Below the pieces are notes generated by a model. It had not been told where the DNA came from and did not search any database. It saw nothing but the letters and a program-made list of their open reading frames with translations. From contig CAXKVF010000073.1 of NCBI GenBank assembly GCA_964057225.1, positions 1,302,001-1,366,000 on the forward strand: a stretch of 64,000 nucleotides of DNA, written 5' to 3'. Shown here piece after piece: positions 1 through 10,735 of this stretch (positions are counted from its first letter, which is position 1; each line of letters starts with the position of its first letter). The position numbers were made by a program, and so were the translations under genes. This DNA comes from Auanema rhodensis (lineage: Eukaryota > Nematoda > Chromadorea > Rhabditida > Rhabditidae).

Positions 1-1760
1 CAAAGTCATGGTTACCATGCACCAATATCAATAAAAATTTGTTTTTAGACTAATATGGACCTGGGGAATCTAATTTTGAAAACCGCATCTCTTCATCTTT
101 CACGTGAAGCGAGTTACATACCAAGTGCACATCACGTGTACAATTAATTAGCATAAATTAAAGTTCACGTAAATTTCAAAGTCATGGTTACCATGCACCA
201 ATATCAATAAAAATTTGTTTTTAGACTAATATGGACATGGGGAATCTAATTTTGAAAACCGCATCTCTTTATCTTTCACGTGAAGCGAGTTACATACCAA
301 GTGCACATCACGTGTACATTTAATTAGCATAAATTAAAGTTCACGTAAATTTCAAAGTCATGGTTACCATGAACCAATATCAATAAAAATTTGTTTTTAG
401 ACTAATATGGACATGGGGAATCTAATTTTGAAAACCGCATCTCTTTATCTTTCACGTGAAGCGAGTTACATACCAAGTGCACATCACGTGTACATTTAAT
501 TAGCATAAATTAAAGTTCACATAAATTTCAAAGTCATGGTTACCATGAACCAATATCAATAAAAATTTGTTTTTAGACTAATATGGACATGGGGAATCTA
601 ATTTTGAAAACCGCATCTCTTCATCTTTCACGTGAAGCGAGTTACATACCAAGTGCACATCACGTGTACATTTAATTAGCATAAATTAAAGTTCACGTAA
701 ATTTCAAAGTCATGGTTACCATGCACCAATATCAATAAAAATTTGTTTTTAGACTAATATGGACATGGGGAATCTAATTTTGAAAACCGCATCTCTTTAT
801 CTTTCACGTGAAGCGAGTTACATACCAAGTGCACATCACGTGTACATTTAATTAGCATAAATTAAAGTTCACGTAAATTTCAAAGTCATGGTTACCATGC
901 ACCAATATCAATAAAAATTCGTTTTTAGACTAATATGGACATGGGGAATCTAATTTTGAAAACCGCATCTCTTCATCTTTCACGTGAAGCGAGTTACATA
1001 CCAAGTGCACATCACGTGTACTTTTAATTAGCATAAATTAAAGTTCACGTAAATTTCAAAGTCATGGTTACCATGCACCAATATCAATAAAAATTTGTTT
1101 TTAGACTAATATGGACATGGGGAATCTAATTTTGAAAACCGCATCTCTTTATCTTTCACGTGAAGCGAGTTACATACCAAGTGCACATCACGTGTACATT
1201 TAATTAGCATAAATTAAAGTTCACGTAAATTTCAAAGTCATGGTTACCATGAACCAATATCAATAAAAATTTGTTTTTAGACTAATATGGACATGGGGAA
1301 TCTAATTTTGAAAACCGCATCTCTTTATCTTTCACGTGAAGCGAGTTACATACCAAGTGCACATCACGTGTACATTTAATTAGCATAAATTAAAGTTCAC
1401 GTAAATTTCAAAGTCATGGTTACCATGAACCAATATCAATAAAAATTTGTTTTTAGACTAATATGGACATGGGGAATCTAATTTTGAAAACCGCATCTCT
1501 TCATCTTTCACGTGAAGCGAGTTACATACCAAGTGCACATCACGTGTACATTTAATTAGCATAAATTAAAGTTCACGTAAATTTCAAAGTCATGGTTACC
1601 ATGCACCAATATCAATAAAAATTTGTTTTTAGACTAATATGGACATGGGGAATCTAATTTTGAAAACCGCATCTCTTTATCTTTCACGTGAAGCGAGTTA
1701 CATACCAAGTGCACATCACGTGTACATTTAATTAGCATAAATTAAAGTTCACGTAAATTT
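1..1760. repeat. Five-monomer HOR (880 bp), two copies
   Basis: Monomers 1-880 and 881-1760 repeat the same order of diagnostic states: (c20, c94), (c20, t94), (a20, t94), (a20, c94), (c20, t94). Minor differences are private, such as gtacaatt near 140 versus gtactttt near 1019, and acataaa near 520. The order stops at 1761, where a g22 monomer with the ggaaatgagg variant follows. The unit may extend to the left of the window. Confidence 0.85.
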
Positions 1761-1941
1761 CAAAGTCATGGTTACCATGAAGCAATATCAATAAAAATTT
1801 GTTTTTAGACTAATATGGAAATGAGGAATCTAATTTTGAAAACCGCATCTCTTTATCTTTCACGTGAAGCGAGTTACATACCAAGTGCACATCACGTGTA
1901 CATTTAATTAGCATAAATTAAAGTTCACGTAAATTTCAAAG

Positions 1942-1956
1942 TCATGGTTACCATGA
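1942..1956. other. 15-bp dyad symmetry in the monomer (example copy)
   Basis: Positions 6-20 read TCATGGT-T-ACCATGA, a perfect 7-bp inverted repeat around one central base, and include the 7-bp core GGTTACC. The outer pair is lost in monomers with c or t at position 20 (those reading ccatgc or ccatgt), leaving a 13-bp dyad. It recurs once per 176 bp across the array. Exceptions seen include 2641 onward (ttacgatg), 31680 onward (catgattacc), 51216 and 54736 (gttaacatg), 52624, 56144 and 57552 (gtttccatg) and 59136 and 60368 (catgtttacc). It could be a protein site or a short cruciform-prone element; no function is shown by sequence alone. Confidence 0.8.
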
Positions 1957-1968
1957 ACCAATATCAAT

Positions 1969-1982
1969 AAAAATTTGTTTTT
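1969..1982. other. A-tract/T-tract element in the monomer (example copy)
   Basis: Positions 33-46 read AAAAATTT-G-TTTTT. Further short tracts lie at 74-77 (TTTT), 79-82 (AAAA), 155-157 and 160-162 (AAA) and 171-176 (AAATTT). Such tracts can stiffen or bend DNA and position nucleosomes. Whether this monomer is curved depends on helical phasing, which I did not calculate. The tract is nearly invariant; exceptions include g at position 33 in the caatgaaa subfamily (for example 25872, 34320, 44176, 49104), c in caatacaaat (58784 and 60016) and a shorter run in aataaaattttg (51920 and 55440). Confidence 0.6.
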
Positions 1983-2033
1983 AGACTAATATGGACATGG
2001 GGAATCTAATTTTGAAAACCGCATCTCTTTATC

Positions 2034-2050
2034 TTTCACGTGAAGCGAGT
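2034..2050 (+). other. Weak CENP-B-box-like match (example copy)
   Basis: Positions 98-114 fit the mammalian CENP-B box core nTTCGnnnnAnnCGGGn at 7 of 9 required bases: TTC matches, G is replaced by A, the central A matches, and CGGG reads CGAG. Both mismatches are G-to-A. A 7-of-9 match is expected about 0.4 times by chance in a 352-nt double-strand search at equal base use, so this is weak. In the cacgtggag subfamily the central A becomes G, which lowers the match further. Confidence 0.2.
2035..2044. other. Palindrome TTCACGTGAA with CACGTG core (example copy)
   Basis: Positions 99-108 form a perfect 10-bp palindrome containing CACGTG, the E-box/G-box core bound by bHLH and bZIP proteins. 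It is present in most monomers. Copies changed here include catgtg at 9329, 15136 and 17248, caggtg at 29040, cacgcgg at 53152 and 56672, and the one-base deletion at 9787. The cacgtggag subfamily keeps CACGTG but loses the outer symmetry. Binding is not demonstrated. Confidence 0.6.
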
Positions 2051-2060
2051 TACATACCAA

Positions 2061-2078
2061 GTGCACATCACGTGTACA
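2061..2078. other. Cluster of short palindromes GTGCAC, CACGTG, TGTACA (example copy)
   Basis: Positions 125-142 hold three 6-bp palindromes: GTGCAC at 125-130, CACGTG at 133-138 and TGTACA at 137-142. The second CACGTG starts 32 bp after the first (101-106), about three helical turns, so two identical cores face the same side of the helix in each monomer. ATCACGTG at 131-138 also fits the yeast CDEI consensus RTCACRTG; this is a resemblance only. The cluster is among the least variable parts of the monomer; exceptions are cacgttta at 6689 and 14608, gtacgttt at 50864 and 54384, and caagagca at 50512 and 54032. Confidence 0.6.
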
Positions 2079-2265
2079 TTTAATTAGCATAAATTAAAGT
2101 TCACGTAAATTTCAAAGTCATGGTTACCATGAAGCAATATCAATAAAAATTTGTTTTTAGACTAATATGGACATGGGGAATCTAATTTTGAAAACCGCAT
2201 CTCTTTATCTTTCACGTGAAGCGAGTTACATACCAAGTGCACATCACGTGTACATTTAATTAGCA

Positions 2266-2273
2266 TTAATTAA
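2266..2273. other. TTAATTAA created by the t155 variant (example copy)
   Basis: The consensus reads gcataaatta at 151-160; the a-to-t change at 155 makes gcattaatta and so the 8-bp palindrome TTAATTAA (the PacI recognition sequence) at 154-161. By eye about 39 monomers carry it across the window, most of them also g22 (aagc), for example 2465, 3697, 7569, 10032, 13728, 19008, 29568, 39248 and 61776. Exceptions without g22 are 9329, 15136, 17248, 21648, 23760, 27632, 33792 and 34496. Confidence 0.85.
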
Positions 2274-2816
2274 AGTTCACGTAAATTTCAAAGTCATGGT
2301 TACCATGAACCAATATCAATAAAAATTTGTTTTTAGACTAATATGGACATGGGGAATCTAATTTTGAAAACCGCATCTCTTTATCTTTCACGTGAAGCGA
2401 GTTACATACCAAGTGCACATCACGTGTACATTTAATTAGCATAAATTAAAGTTCACGTAAATTTCAAAGTCATGGTTACCATGAAGCAATATCAATAAAA
2501 ATTTGTTTTTAGACTAATATGGACATGGGGAATCTAATTTTGAAAACCGCATCTCTTTATCTTTCACGTGAAGCGAGTTACATACCAAGTGCACATCACG
2601 TGTACATTTAATTAGCATTAATTAAAGTTCACGTAAATTTCAAAGTCATGGTTACGATGAACCAATATCAATAAAAATTTGTTTTTAGACTAATATGGAC
2701 ATGGGGAATCTAATTTTGAAAACCGCATCTCTTTATCTTTCACGTGAAGCGAGTTACATACCAAGTGCACATCACGTGTACATTTAATTAGCATAAATTA
2801 AAGTTCACGTAAATTT

Positions 2817-4224
2817 CAAAGTCATGGTTACCATGAACTAATATCAATAAAAATTTGTTTTTAGACTAATATGGACATGGGGAATCTAATTTTGAAAACC
2901 GCATCTCTTTATCTTTCACGTGAAGCGAGTTACATACCAAGTGCACATCACGTGTACATTTAATTAGCATAAATTAAAGTTCACGTAAATTTCAAAGTCA
3001 TGGTTACCATGAACCAATATCAATAAAAATTTGTTTTTAGACTAATATGGACATGGGGAATCTAATTTTGAAAACCGCATCTCTTTATCTTTCACGTGAA
3101 GCGAGTTACATACCAAGTGCACATCACGTGTACATTTAATTAGCATAAATTAAAGTTCACGGAAATTTCAAAGTCATGGTTACCATGAAGCAATATCAAT
3201 AAAAATTTGTTTTTAGACTAATATGGACATGGGGAATCTAATTTTGAAAACCGCATCTCTTTATCTTTCACGTGAAGCGAGTTACATACCAAGTGCACAT
3301 CACGTGTACATTTAATTAGCATAAATTAAAGTTCACGTAAATTTCAAAGTCATGGTTACCATGAACCAATATCAATAAAAATTTGTTTTTAGACTAATAT
3401 GGACATGGGGAATCTAATTTTGAAAACCGCATCTCTTTATCTTTCACGTGAAGCGAGTTACATACCAAGTGCACATCACGTGTACATTTAATTAGCATAA
3501 ATTAAAGTTCACGTAAATTTCAAAGTCATGGTTACCATGAACCAATATCAATAAAAATTTGTTTTTAGACTAATATGGACATGGGGAATCCAATTTTGAA
3601 AACCGCATTTCTTTATCTTTCACGTGAAGCGAGTTACATACCAAGTGCACATCACGTGTACATTTAATTAGCATAAATTAAAGTTCACGTAAATTTCAAA
3701 GTCATGGTTACCATGAAGCAATATCAATAAAAATTTGTTTTTAGACTAATATGGACATGGGGAATCTAATTTTGAAAACCGCATCTCTTTATCTTTCACG
3801 TGAAGCGAGTTACATACCAAGTGCACATCACGTGTACATTTAATTAGCATTAATTAAAGTTCACGTAAATTTCAAAGTCATGGTTACCATGAACCAATAT
3901 CAATAAAAATTTGTTTTTAGACTAATATGGACATGGGGAATCTAATTTTGAAAACCGCATCTCTTTATCTTTCACGTGAAGCGAGTTACATACCAAGTGC
4001 ACATCACGTGTACATTTAATTAGCATAAATTAAAGTTCACGTAAATTTCAAAGTCATGGTTACCATGAAGCAATATCAATAAAAATTTGTTTTTAGACTA
4101 ATATGGACATGGGGAATCTAATTTTGAAAACCGCATCTCTTTATCTTTCACGTGAAGCGAGTTACATACCAAGTGCACATCACGTGTACATTTAATTAGC
4201 ATTAATTAAAGTTCACGTAAATTT
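2817..4224. repeat. Eight-monomer block with a remote copy at 12848-14255
   Basis: The order t23; consensus ending cacgg; g22; consensus; aatccaa plus gcatttc; g22/t155; consensus; g22/t155 is repeated at 12848-14255. The offset is 10,031 bp, that is 57 monomers less the single deleted base. The monomers on either side differ (2641 is consensus with ttacgatg against g22 at 12672; 4225 is consensus against aatccaa at 14256), so the shared block is bounded. This is a sign of longer-range segmental copying within the array. Confidence 0.75.
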
Positions 4225-7200
4225 CAAAGTCATGGTTACCATGAACCAATATCAATAAAAATTTGTTTTTAGACTAATATGGACATGGGGAATCTAATTT
4301 TGAAAACCGCATCTCTTTATCTTTCACGTGAAGCGAGTTACATACCAAGTGCACATCACGTGTACATTTAATTAGCATAAATTAAAGTTCACGTAAATTT
4401 CAAAGTCATGGTTACCATGAAGCAATATCAATAAAAATTTGTTTTTAGACTAATATGGACATGGGGAATCTAATTTTGAAAACCGCATCTCTTTATCTTT
4501 CACGTGAAGCGAGTTACATACCAAGTGCACATCACGTGTACATTTAATTAGCATAAATTAAAGTTCACGTAAATTTCAAAGTCATGGTTACCATGAAGCA
4601 ATATCAATAAAAATTTGTTTTTAGACTAATATGGACATGGGGAATCTAATTTTGAAAACCGCATCTCTTTATCTTTCACGTGAAGCGAGTTACATACCAA
4701 GTGCACATCACGTGTACATTTAATTAGCATAAATTAAAGTTCACGTAAATTTCAAAGTCATGGTTACCATGAACTAATATCAATAAAAATTTGTTTTTAG
4801 ACTAATATGGACATGGGGAATCTAATTTTGAAAACCGCATCTCTTTATCTTTCACGTGAAGCGAGTTACATACCAAGTGCACATCACGTGTACATTTAAT
4901 TAGCATAAATTAAAGTTCACGTAAATTTCAAAGTCATGGTTACCATGAACTAATATCAATAAAAATTTGTTTTTAGACTAATATGGACATGGGGAATCTA
5001 ATTTTGAAAACCGCATCTCTTTATCTTTCACGTGAAGCGAGTTACATACCAAGTGCACATCACGTGTACATTTAATTAGCATAAATTAAAGTTCACGTAA
5101 ATTTCAAAGTCATGGTTACCATGAACTAATATCAATAAAAATTTGTTTTTAGACTAATATGGACATGGGGAATCTAATTTTGAAAACCGCATCTCTTTAT
5201 CTTTCACGTGAAGCGAGTTACATACCAAGTGCACATCACGTGTACATTTAATTAGCATAAATTAAAGTTCACGTAAATTTCAAAGTCATGGTTACCATGA
5301 ACCAATATCAATAAAAATTTGTTTTTAGACTAATATGGACATGGGGAATCTAATTTTGAAAACCGCATCTCTTTATCTTTCACGTGAAGCGAGTTACATA
5401 CCAAGTGCACATCACGTGTACATTTAATTAGCATAAATTAAAGTTCACGGAAATTTCAAAGTCATGGTTACCATGAAGCAATATCAATAAAAATTTGTTT
5501 TTAGACTAATATGGACATGGGGAATCTAATTTTGAAAACCGCATCTCTTTATCTTTCACGTGAAGCGAGTTACATACCAAGTGCACATCACGTGTACATT
5601 TAATTAGCATAAATTAAAGTTCACGTAAATTTCAAAGTCATGGTTACCATGAACCAATATCAATAAAAATTTGTTTTTAGACTAATATGGACATGGGGAA
5701 TCTAATTTTGAAAACCGCATCTCTTCATCTTTCACGTGAAGCGAGTTACATACCAAGTGCACATCACGTGTACATTTAATTAGCATAAATTAAAGTTCAC
5801 GTAAATTTCAAAGTCATGGTTACCATGAACCAATATCAATAAAAATTTGTTTTTAGACTAATATGGACATGGGGAATCTAATTTTGAAAACCGCATCTCT
5901 TTATCTTTCACGTGAAGCGAGTTACATACCAAGTGCACATCACGTGTACATTTAATTAGCATAAATTAAAGTTCACGTAAATTTCAAAGTCATGGTTACC
6001 ATGAACCAATATCAATAAAAATTTGTTTTTAGACTAATATGGACATGGGGAATCTAATTTTGAAAACCGCATCTCTTTATCTTTCACGTGAAGCGAGTTA
6101 CATACCAAGTGCACATCACGTGTACATTTAATTAGCATAAATTAAAGTTCACGTAAATTTCAAAGTCATGGTTACCATGAACTAATATCAATAAAAATTT
6201 GTTTTTAGACTAATATGGACATGGGGAATCTAATTTTGAAAACCGCATCTCTTTATCTTTCACGTGAAGCGAGTTACATACCAAGTGCACATCACGTGTA
6301 CATTTAATTAGCATAAATTAAAGTTCACGTAAATTTCAAAGTCATGGTTACCATGAACCAATATCAATAAAAATTTGTTTTTAGACTAATATGGACATGG
6401 GGAATCTAATTTTGAAAACCGCATCTCTTTATCTTTCACGTGAAGCGAGTTACATACCAAGTGCACATCACGTGTACATTTAATTAGCATAAATTAAAGT
6501 TCACGTAAATTTCAAAGTCATGGTTACCATGAACTAATATCAATAAAAATTTGTTTTTAGACTAATATGGACATGGGGAATCTAATTTTGAAAACCGCAT
6601 CTCTTTATCTTTCACGTGAAGCGAGTTACATACCAAGTGCACATCACGTGTACATTTAATTAGCATAAATTAAAGTTCACGTAAATTTCAAAGTCATGGT
6701 TACCATGAACTAATATCAATAAAAATTTGTTTTTAGACTAATATGGACATGGGGAATCAAATTTTGAAAACCGCATCTCTTTATCTTTCACGTGAAGCGA
6801 GTTACATACCAAGTGCACATCACGTTTACATTTAATTAGCATAAATTAAAGTTCACGTAAATTTCAAAGTCATGGTTACCATGAACCAATATCAATAAAA
6901 ATTTGTTTTTAGACTAATATGGACATGGGGAATCTAATTTTGAAAACCGCATCTCTTTATCTTTCACGTGAAGCGAGTTACATACCAAGTGCACATCACG
7001 TGTACATTTAATTAGCATAAATTAAAGTTCACGTAAATTTCAAAGTCATGGTTACCATGAACTAATATCAATAAAAATTTGTTTTTAGACTAATATGGAC
7101 ATGGGGAATCTAATTTTGAAAACCGCATCTCTTTATCTTTCACGTGAAGCGAGTTACATACCAAGTGCACATCACGTGTACATTTAATTAGCATAAATTA

Positions 7201-9680
7201 AAGTTCACGTAAATTTCAAAGTCATGGTTACCATGAACTAATATCAATAAAAATTTGTTTTTAGACTAATATGGACATGGGGAATCTAATTTTGAAAACC
7301 GCATCTCTTTATCTTTCACGTGAAGCGAGTTACATACCAAGTGCACATCACGTGTACATTTAATTAGCATAAATTAAAGTTCACGTAAATTTCAAAGTCA
7401 TGGTTACCATGAACCAATATCAATAAAAATTTGTTTTTAGACTAATATGGACATGGGGAATCTAATTTTGAAAACCGCATCTCTTTATCTTTCACGTGAA
7501 GCGAGTTACATACCAAGTGCACATCACGTGTACATTTAATTAGCATAAATTAAAGTTCACGTAAATTTCAAAGTCATGGTTACCATGAAGCAATATCAAT
7601 AAAAATTTGTTTTTAGACTAATATGGACATGGGGAATCTAATTTTGAAAACCGCATCTCTTTATCTTTCACGTGAAGCGAGTTACATACCAAGTGCACAT
7701 CACGTGTACATTTAATTAGCATTAATTAAAGTTCACGTAAATTTCAAAGTCATGGTTACCATGAACCAATATCAATAAAAATTTGTTTTTAGACTAATAT
7801 GGACATGGGGAATCTAATTTTGAAAACCGCATCTCTTTATCTTTCACGTGAAGCGAGTTACATACCAAGTGCACATCACGTGTACATTTAATTAGCATAA
7901 ATTAAAGTTCACGTAAATTTCAAAGTCATGGTTACCATGAAGCAATATCAATAAAAATTTGTTTTTAGACTAATATGGACATGGGGAATCTAATTTTGAA
8001 AACCGCATCTCTTTATCTTTCACGTGAAGCGAGTTACATACCAAGTGCACATCACGTGTACATTTAATTAGCATTAATTAAAGTTCACGTAAATTTCAAA
8101 GTCATGGTTACCATGAACCAATATCAATAAAAATTTGTTTTTAGACTAATATGGACATGGGGAATCTAATTTTGAAAACCGCATCTCTTTATCTTTCACG
8201 TGAAGCGAGTTACATACCAAGTGCACATCACGTGTACATTTAATTAGCATAAATTAAAGTTCACGTAAATTTCAAAGTCATGGTTACCATGAACTAATAT
8301 CAATAAAAATTTGTTTTTAGACTAATATGGACATGGGGAATCTAATTTTGAAAACCGCATCTCTTTATCTTTCACGTGAAGCGAGTTACATACCAAGTGC
8401 ACATCACGTGTACATTTAATTAGCATAAATTAAAGTTCACGTAAATTTCAAAGTCATGGTTACCATGAACTAATATCAATAAAAATTTGTTTTTAGACTA
8501 ATATGGACATGGGGAATCTAATTTTGAAAACCGCATCTCTTTATCTTTCACGTGAAGCGAGTTACATACCAAGTGCACATCACGTGTACATTTAATTAGC
8601 ATAAATTAAAGTTCACGTAAATTTCAAAGTCATGGTTACCATGAACCAATATCAATAAAAATTTGTTTTTAGACTAATATGGACATGGGGAATCCAATTT
8701 TGAAAACCGCATCTCTTTATCTTTCACGTGAAGCGAGTTACATACCAAGTGCACATCACGTGTACATTTAATTAGCATAAATTAAAGTTCACGTAAATTT
8801 CAAAGTCATGGTTACCATGAACCAATGTCAATAAAAATTTGTTTTTAGACTAATATGGACATGGGGAATCTAATTTTGAAAACCGCATCTCTTTATCTTT
8901 CACGTGAAGCGAGTTACATACCAAGTGCACATCACGTGTACATTTAATTAGCATAAATTAAAGTTCACGTAAATTTCAAAGTCATGGTTACCATGAACCA
9001 ATATCAATAAAAATTTGTTTTTAGACTAATATGGACATGGGGAATCCAATTTTGAAAACCGCATTTCTTTATCTTTCACGTGAAGCGAGTTACATACCAA
9101 GTGCACATCACGTGTACATTTAATTAGCATAAATTAAAGTTCACGTAAATTTCAAAGTCATGGTTACCATGAACTAATATCAATAAAAATTTGTTTTTAG
9201 ACTAATATGGACATGGGGAATCTAATTTTGAAAACCGCATCTCTTTATCTTTCACGTGAAGCGAGTTACATACCAAGTGCACATCACGTGTACATTTAAT
9301 TAGCATAAATTAAAGTTCACGTAAATTTCAAAGTCATGGTTACCATGAACTAATATCAATAAAAATTTGTTTTTAGACTAATATGGACATGGGGAATCTA
9401 ATTTTGAAAACCGCATCTCTTTATCTTTCATGTGAAGCGAGTTACATACCAAGTGCACATCACGTGTACATTTAATTAGCATTAATTAAAGTTCACGTAA
9501 ATTTCAAAGTCATGGTTACCATGAACCAATATCAATAAAAATTTGTTTTTAGACTAATATGGACATGGGGAATCTAATTTTGAAAACCGCATCTCTTTAT
9601 CTTTCACGTGAAGCGAGTTACATACCAAGTGCACATCACGTGTACATTTAATTAGCATAAATTAAAGTTCACGTAAATTT

Positions 9681-9855
9681 CAAAGTCATGGTTACCATGA
9701 ACTAATATCAATAAAAATTTGTTTTTAGACTAATATGGACATGGGGAATCTAATTTTGAAAACCGCATCTCTTTATCTTTCACGTGAGCGAGTTACATAC
9801 CAAGTGCACATCACGTGTACATTTAATTAGCATAAATTAAAGTTCACGTAAATTT
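9681..9855. repeat. 175-bp monomer with a one-base deletion
   Basis: This t23 monomer reads cacgtgagcgag where others read cacgtgaagcgag, so one of the two a at positions 107-108 is missing (at 9787). It is the only net length change I found among 363 monomers and shifts the phase of everything downstream by one. The deletion destroys the TTCACGTGAA palindrome. It is not shared by the corresponding monomer at 15488 in the related block, so it is probably young or an assembly error. Confidence 0.9.
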
Positions 9856-10735
9856 CAAAGTCATGGTTACCATGAACCAATATCAATAAAAATTTGTTTT
9901 TAGACTAATATGGACATGGGGAATCTAATTTTGAAAACCGCATCTCTTTATCTTTCACGTGAAGCGAGTTACATACCAAGTGCACATCACGTGTACATTT
10001 AATTAGCATAAATTAAAGTTCACGTAAATTTCAAAGTCATGGTTACCATGAAGCAATATCAATAAAAATTTGTTTTTAGACTAATATGGACATGGGGAAT
10101 CTAATTTTGAAAACCGCATCTCTTTATCTTTCACGTGAAGCGAGTTACATACCAAGTGCACATCACGTGTACATTTAATTAGCATTAATTAAAGTTCACG
10201 TAAATTTCAAAGTCATGGTTACCATGAACCAATATCAATAAAAATTTGTTTTTAGACTAATATGGACATGGGGAATCTAATTTTGAAAACCGCATCTCTT
10301 TATCTTTCACGTGAAGCGAGTTACATACCAAATGCACATCACGTGTACATTTAATTAGCATAAATTAAAGTTCACGTAAATTTCAAAGTCATGGTTACCA
10401 TGAAGCAATATCAATAAAAATTTGTTTTTAGACTAATATGGACATGGGGAATCTAATTTTGAAAACCGCATCTCTTTATCTTTCACGTGAAGCGAGTTAC
10501 ATACCAAGTGCACATCACGTGTACATTTAATTAGCATTAATTAAAGTTCACGTAAATTTCAAAGTCATGGTTACCATGAACCAATATCAATAAAAATTTG
10601 TTTTTAGACTAATATGGACATGGGGAATCTAATTTTGAAAACCGCATCTCTTTATCTTTCACGTGAAGCGAGTTACATACCAAGTGCACATCACGTGTAC
10701 ATTTAATTAGCATAAATTAAAGTTCACGTAAATTT
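9856..10735. repeat. Two-monomer alternation, consensus with g22/t155
   Basis: Five monomers alternate consensus (9856, 10208, 10560) and g22/t155 (10032, 10384), giving a local 352-bp period like that at 2113, 3697 and 7569. The 10208 monomer has caaatgcac near 10330, which breaks GTGCAC. The run resembles 7393-8272. Confidence 0.8.

Larger units (their letters stand above)
1937..2112. repeat. Reference (consensus-type) 176-bp monomer
   Basis: This copy carries the commonest base at every site where I saw recurrent variation, so it serves as the coordinate reference (position 1 = 1937). Landmarks: dyad at 6-20; A5T3-G-T5 tract at 33-46; GGGG at 63-66; TTTTGAAAA at 74-82; palindrome TTCACGTGAA at 99-108; GTGCAC at 125-130; second CACGTG at 133-138; TGTACA at 137-142; AT-rich stretch 142-162; AAATTT at 171-176. 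CpG sites fall at 84, 103, 110, 135 and 168. Recurrent variants: 20 a>c or t, 22 c>g, 23 c>t, 29 c>t, 30 a>g, 33 a>g, 57 g>a, 64 and 66 g>a, 71 t>c, 77 t>c, 78 g>a, 89 c>t, 91 c>t, 94 t>c, 97 c>t, 107 a>g, 155 a>t, 174 t>a, 176 t>g. All frames on both strands close within about 110 nt, so it is not coding. Confidence 0.95.
1761..9855. repeat. Satellite monomers in loose order with short dimer runs and T23 clusters
   Basis: This stretch lacks one long HOR. It mixes consensus (aacc), g22 (aagc) and t23 (aact) monomers. Two-monomer alternation of g22 plus t155 with consensus occurs at 2113-2640, 3697-4400 and 7569-8272. Runs of t23 monomers occur at 4753-5280, 6513-6864, 7041-7392, 8273-8624 and 9153-9504. 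Marked monomers include 1761 (ggaaatgagg), 2993 and 5281 (cacggaaa at the end), 3521 (aatccaa with gcatttc), 6689 (aatcaaa with cacgttta), 8625-9152 (aatccaa, aatgtc, aatccaa plus gcatttc) and 9329 (catgtg plus t155). Several blocks recur after 10 kb. Confidence 0.85.

Noticed and set aside
2069-2074. Point-centromere element CDEI as proof of a yeast-type centromere
   Set aside because: Only the 8-bp CDEI-like word is present; there is no CDEII/CDEIII arrangement, and a repeat array of this size is unlike a yeast point centromere.
2113-2288. Origin or iteron cluster of a plasmid or phage
   Set aside because: Iterons are short (about 17-22 bp) and few; here the unit is 176 bp with hundreds of copies and multi-monomer higher-order structure typical of eukaryotic satellites.
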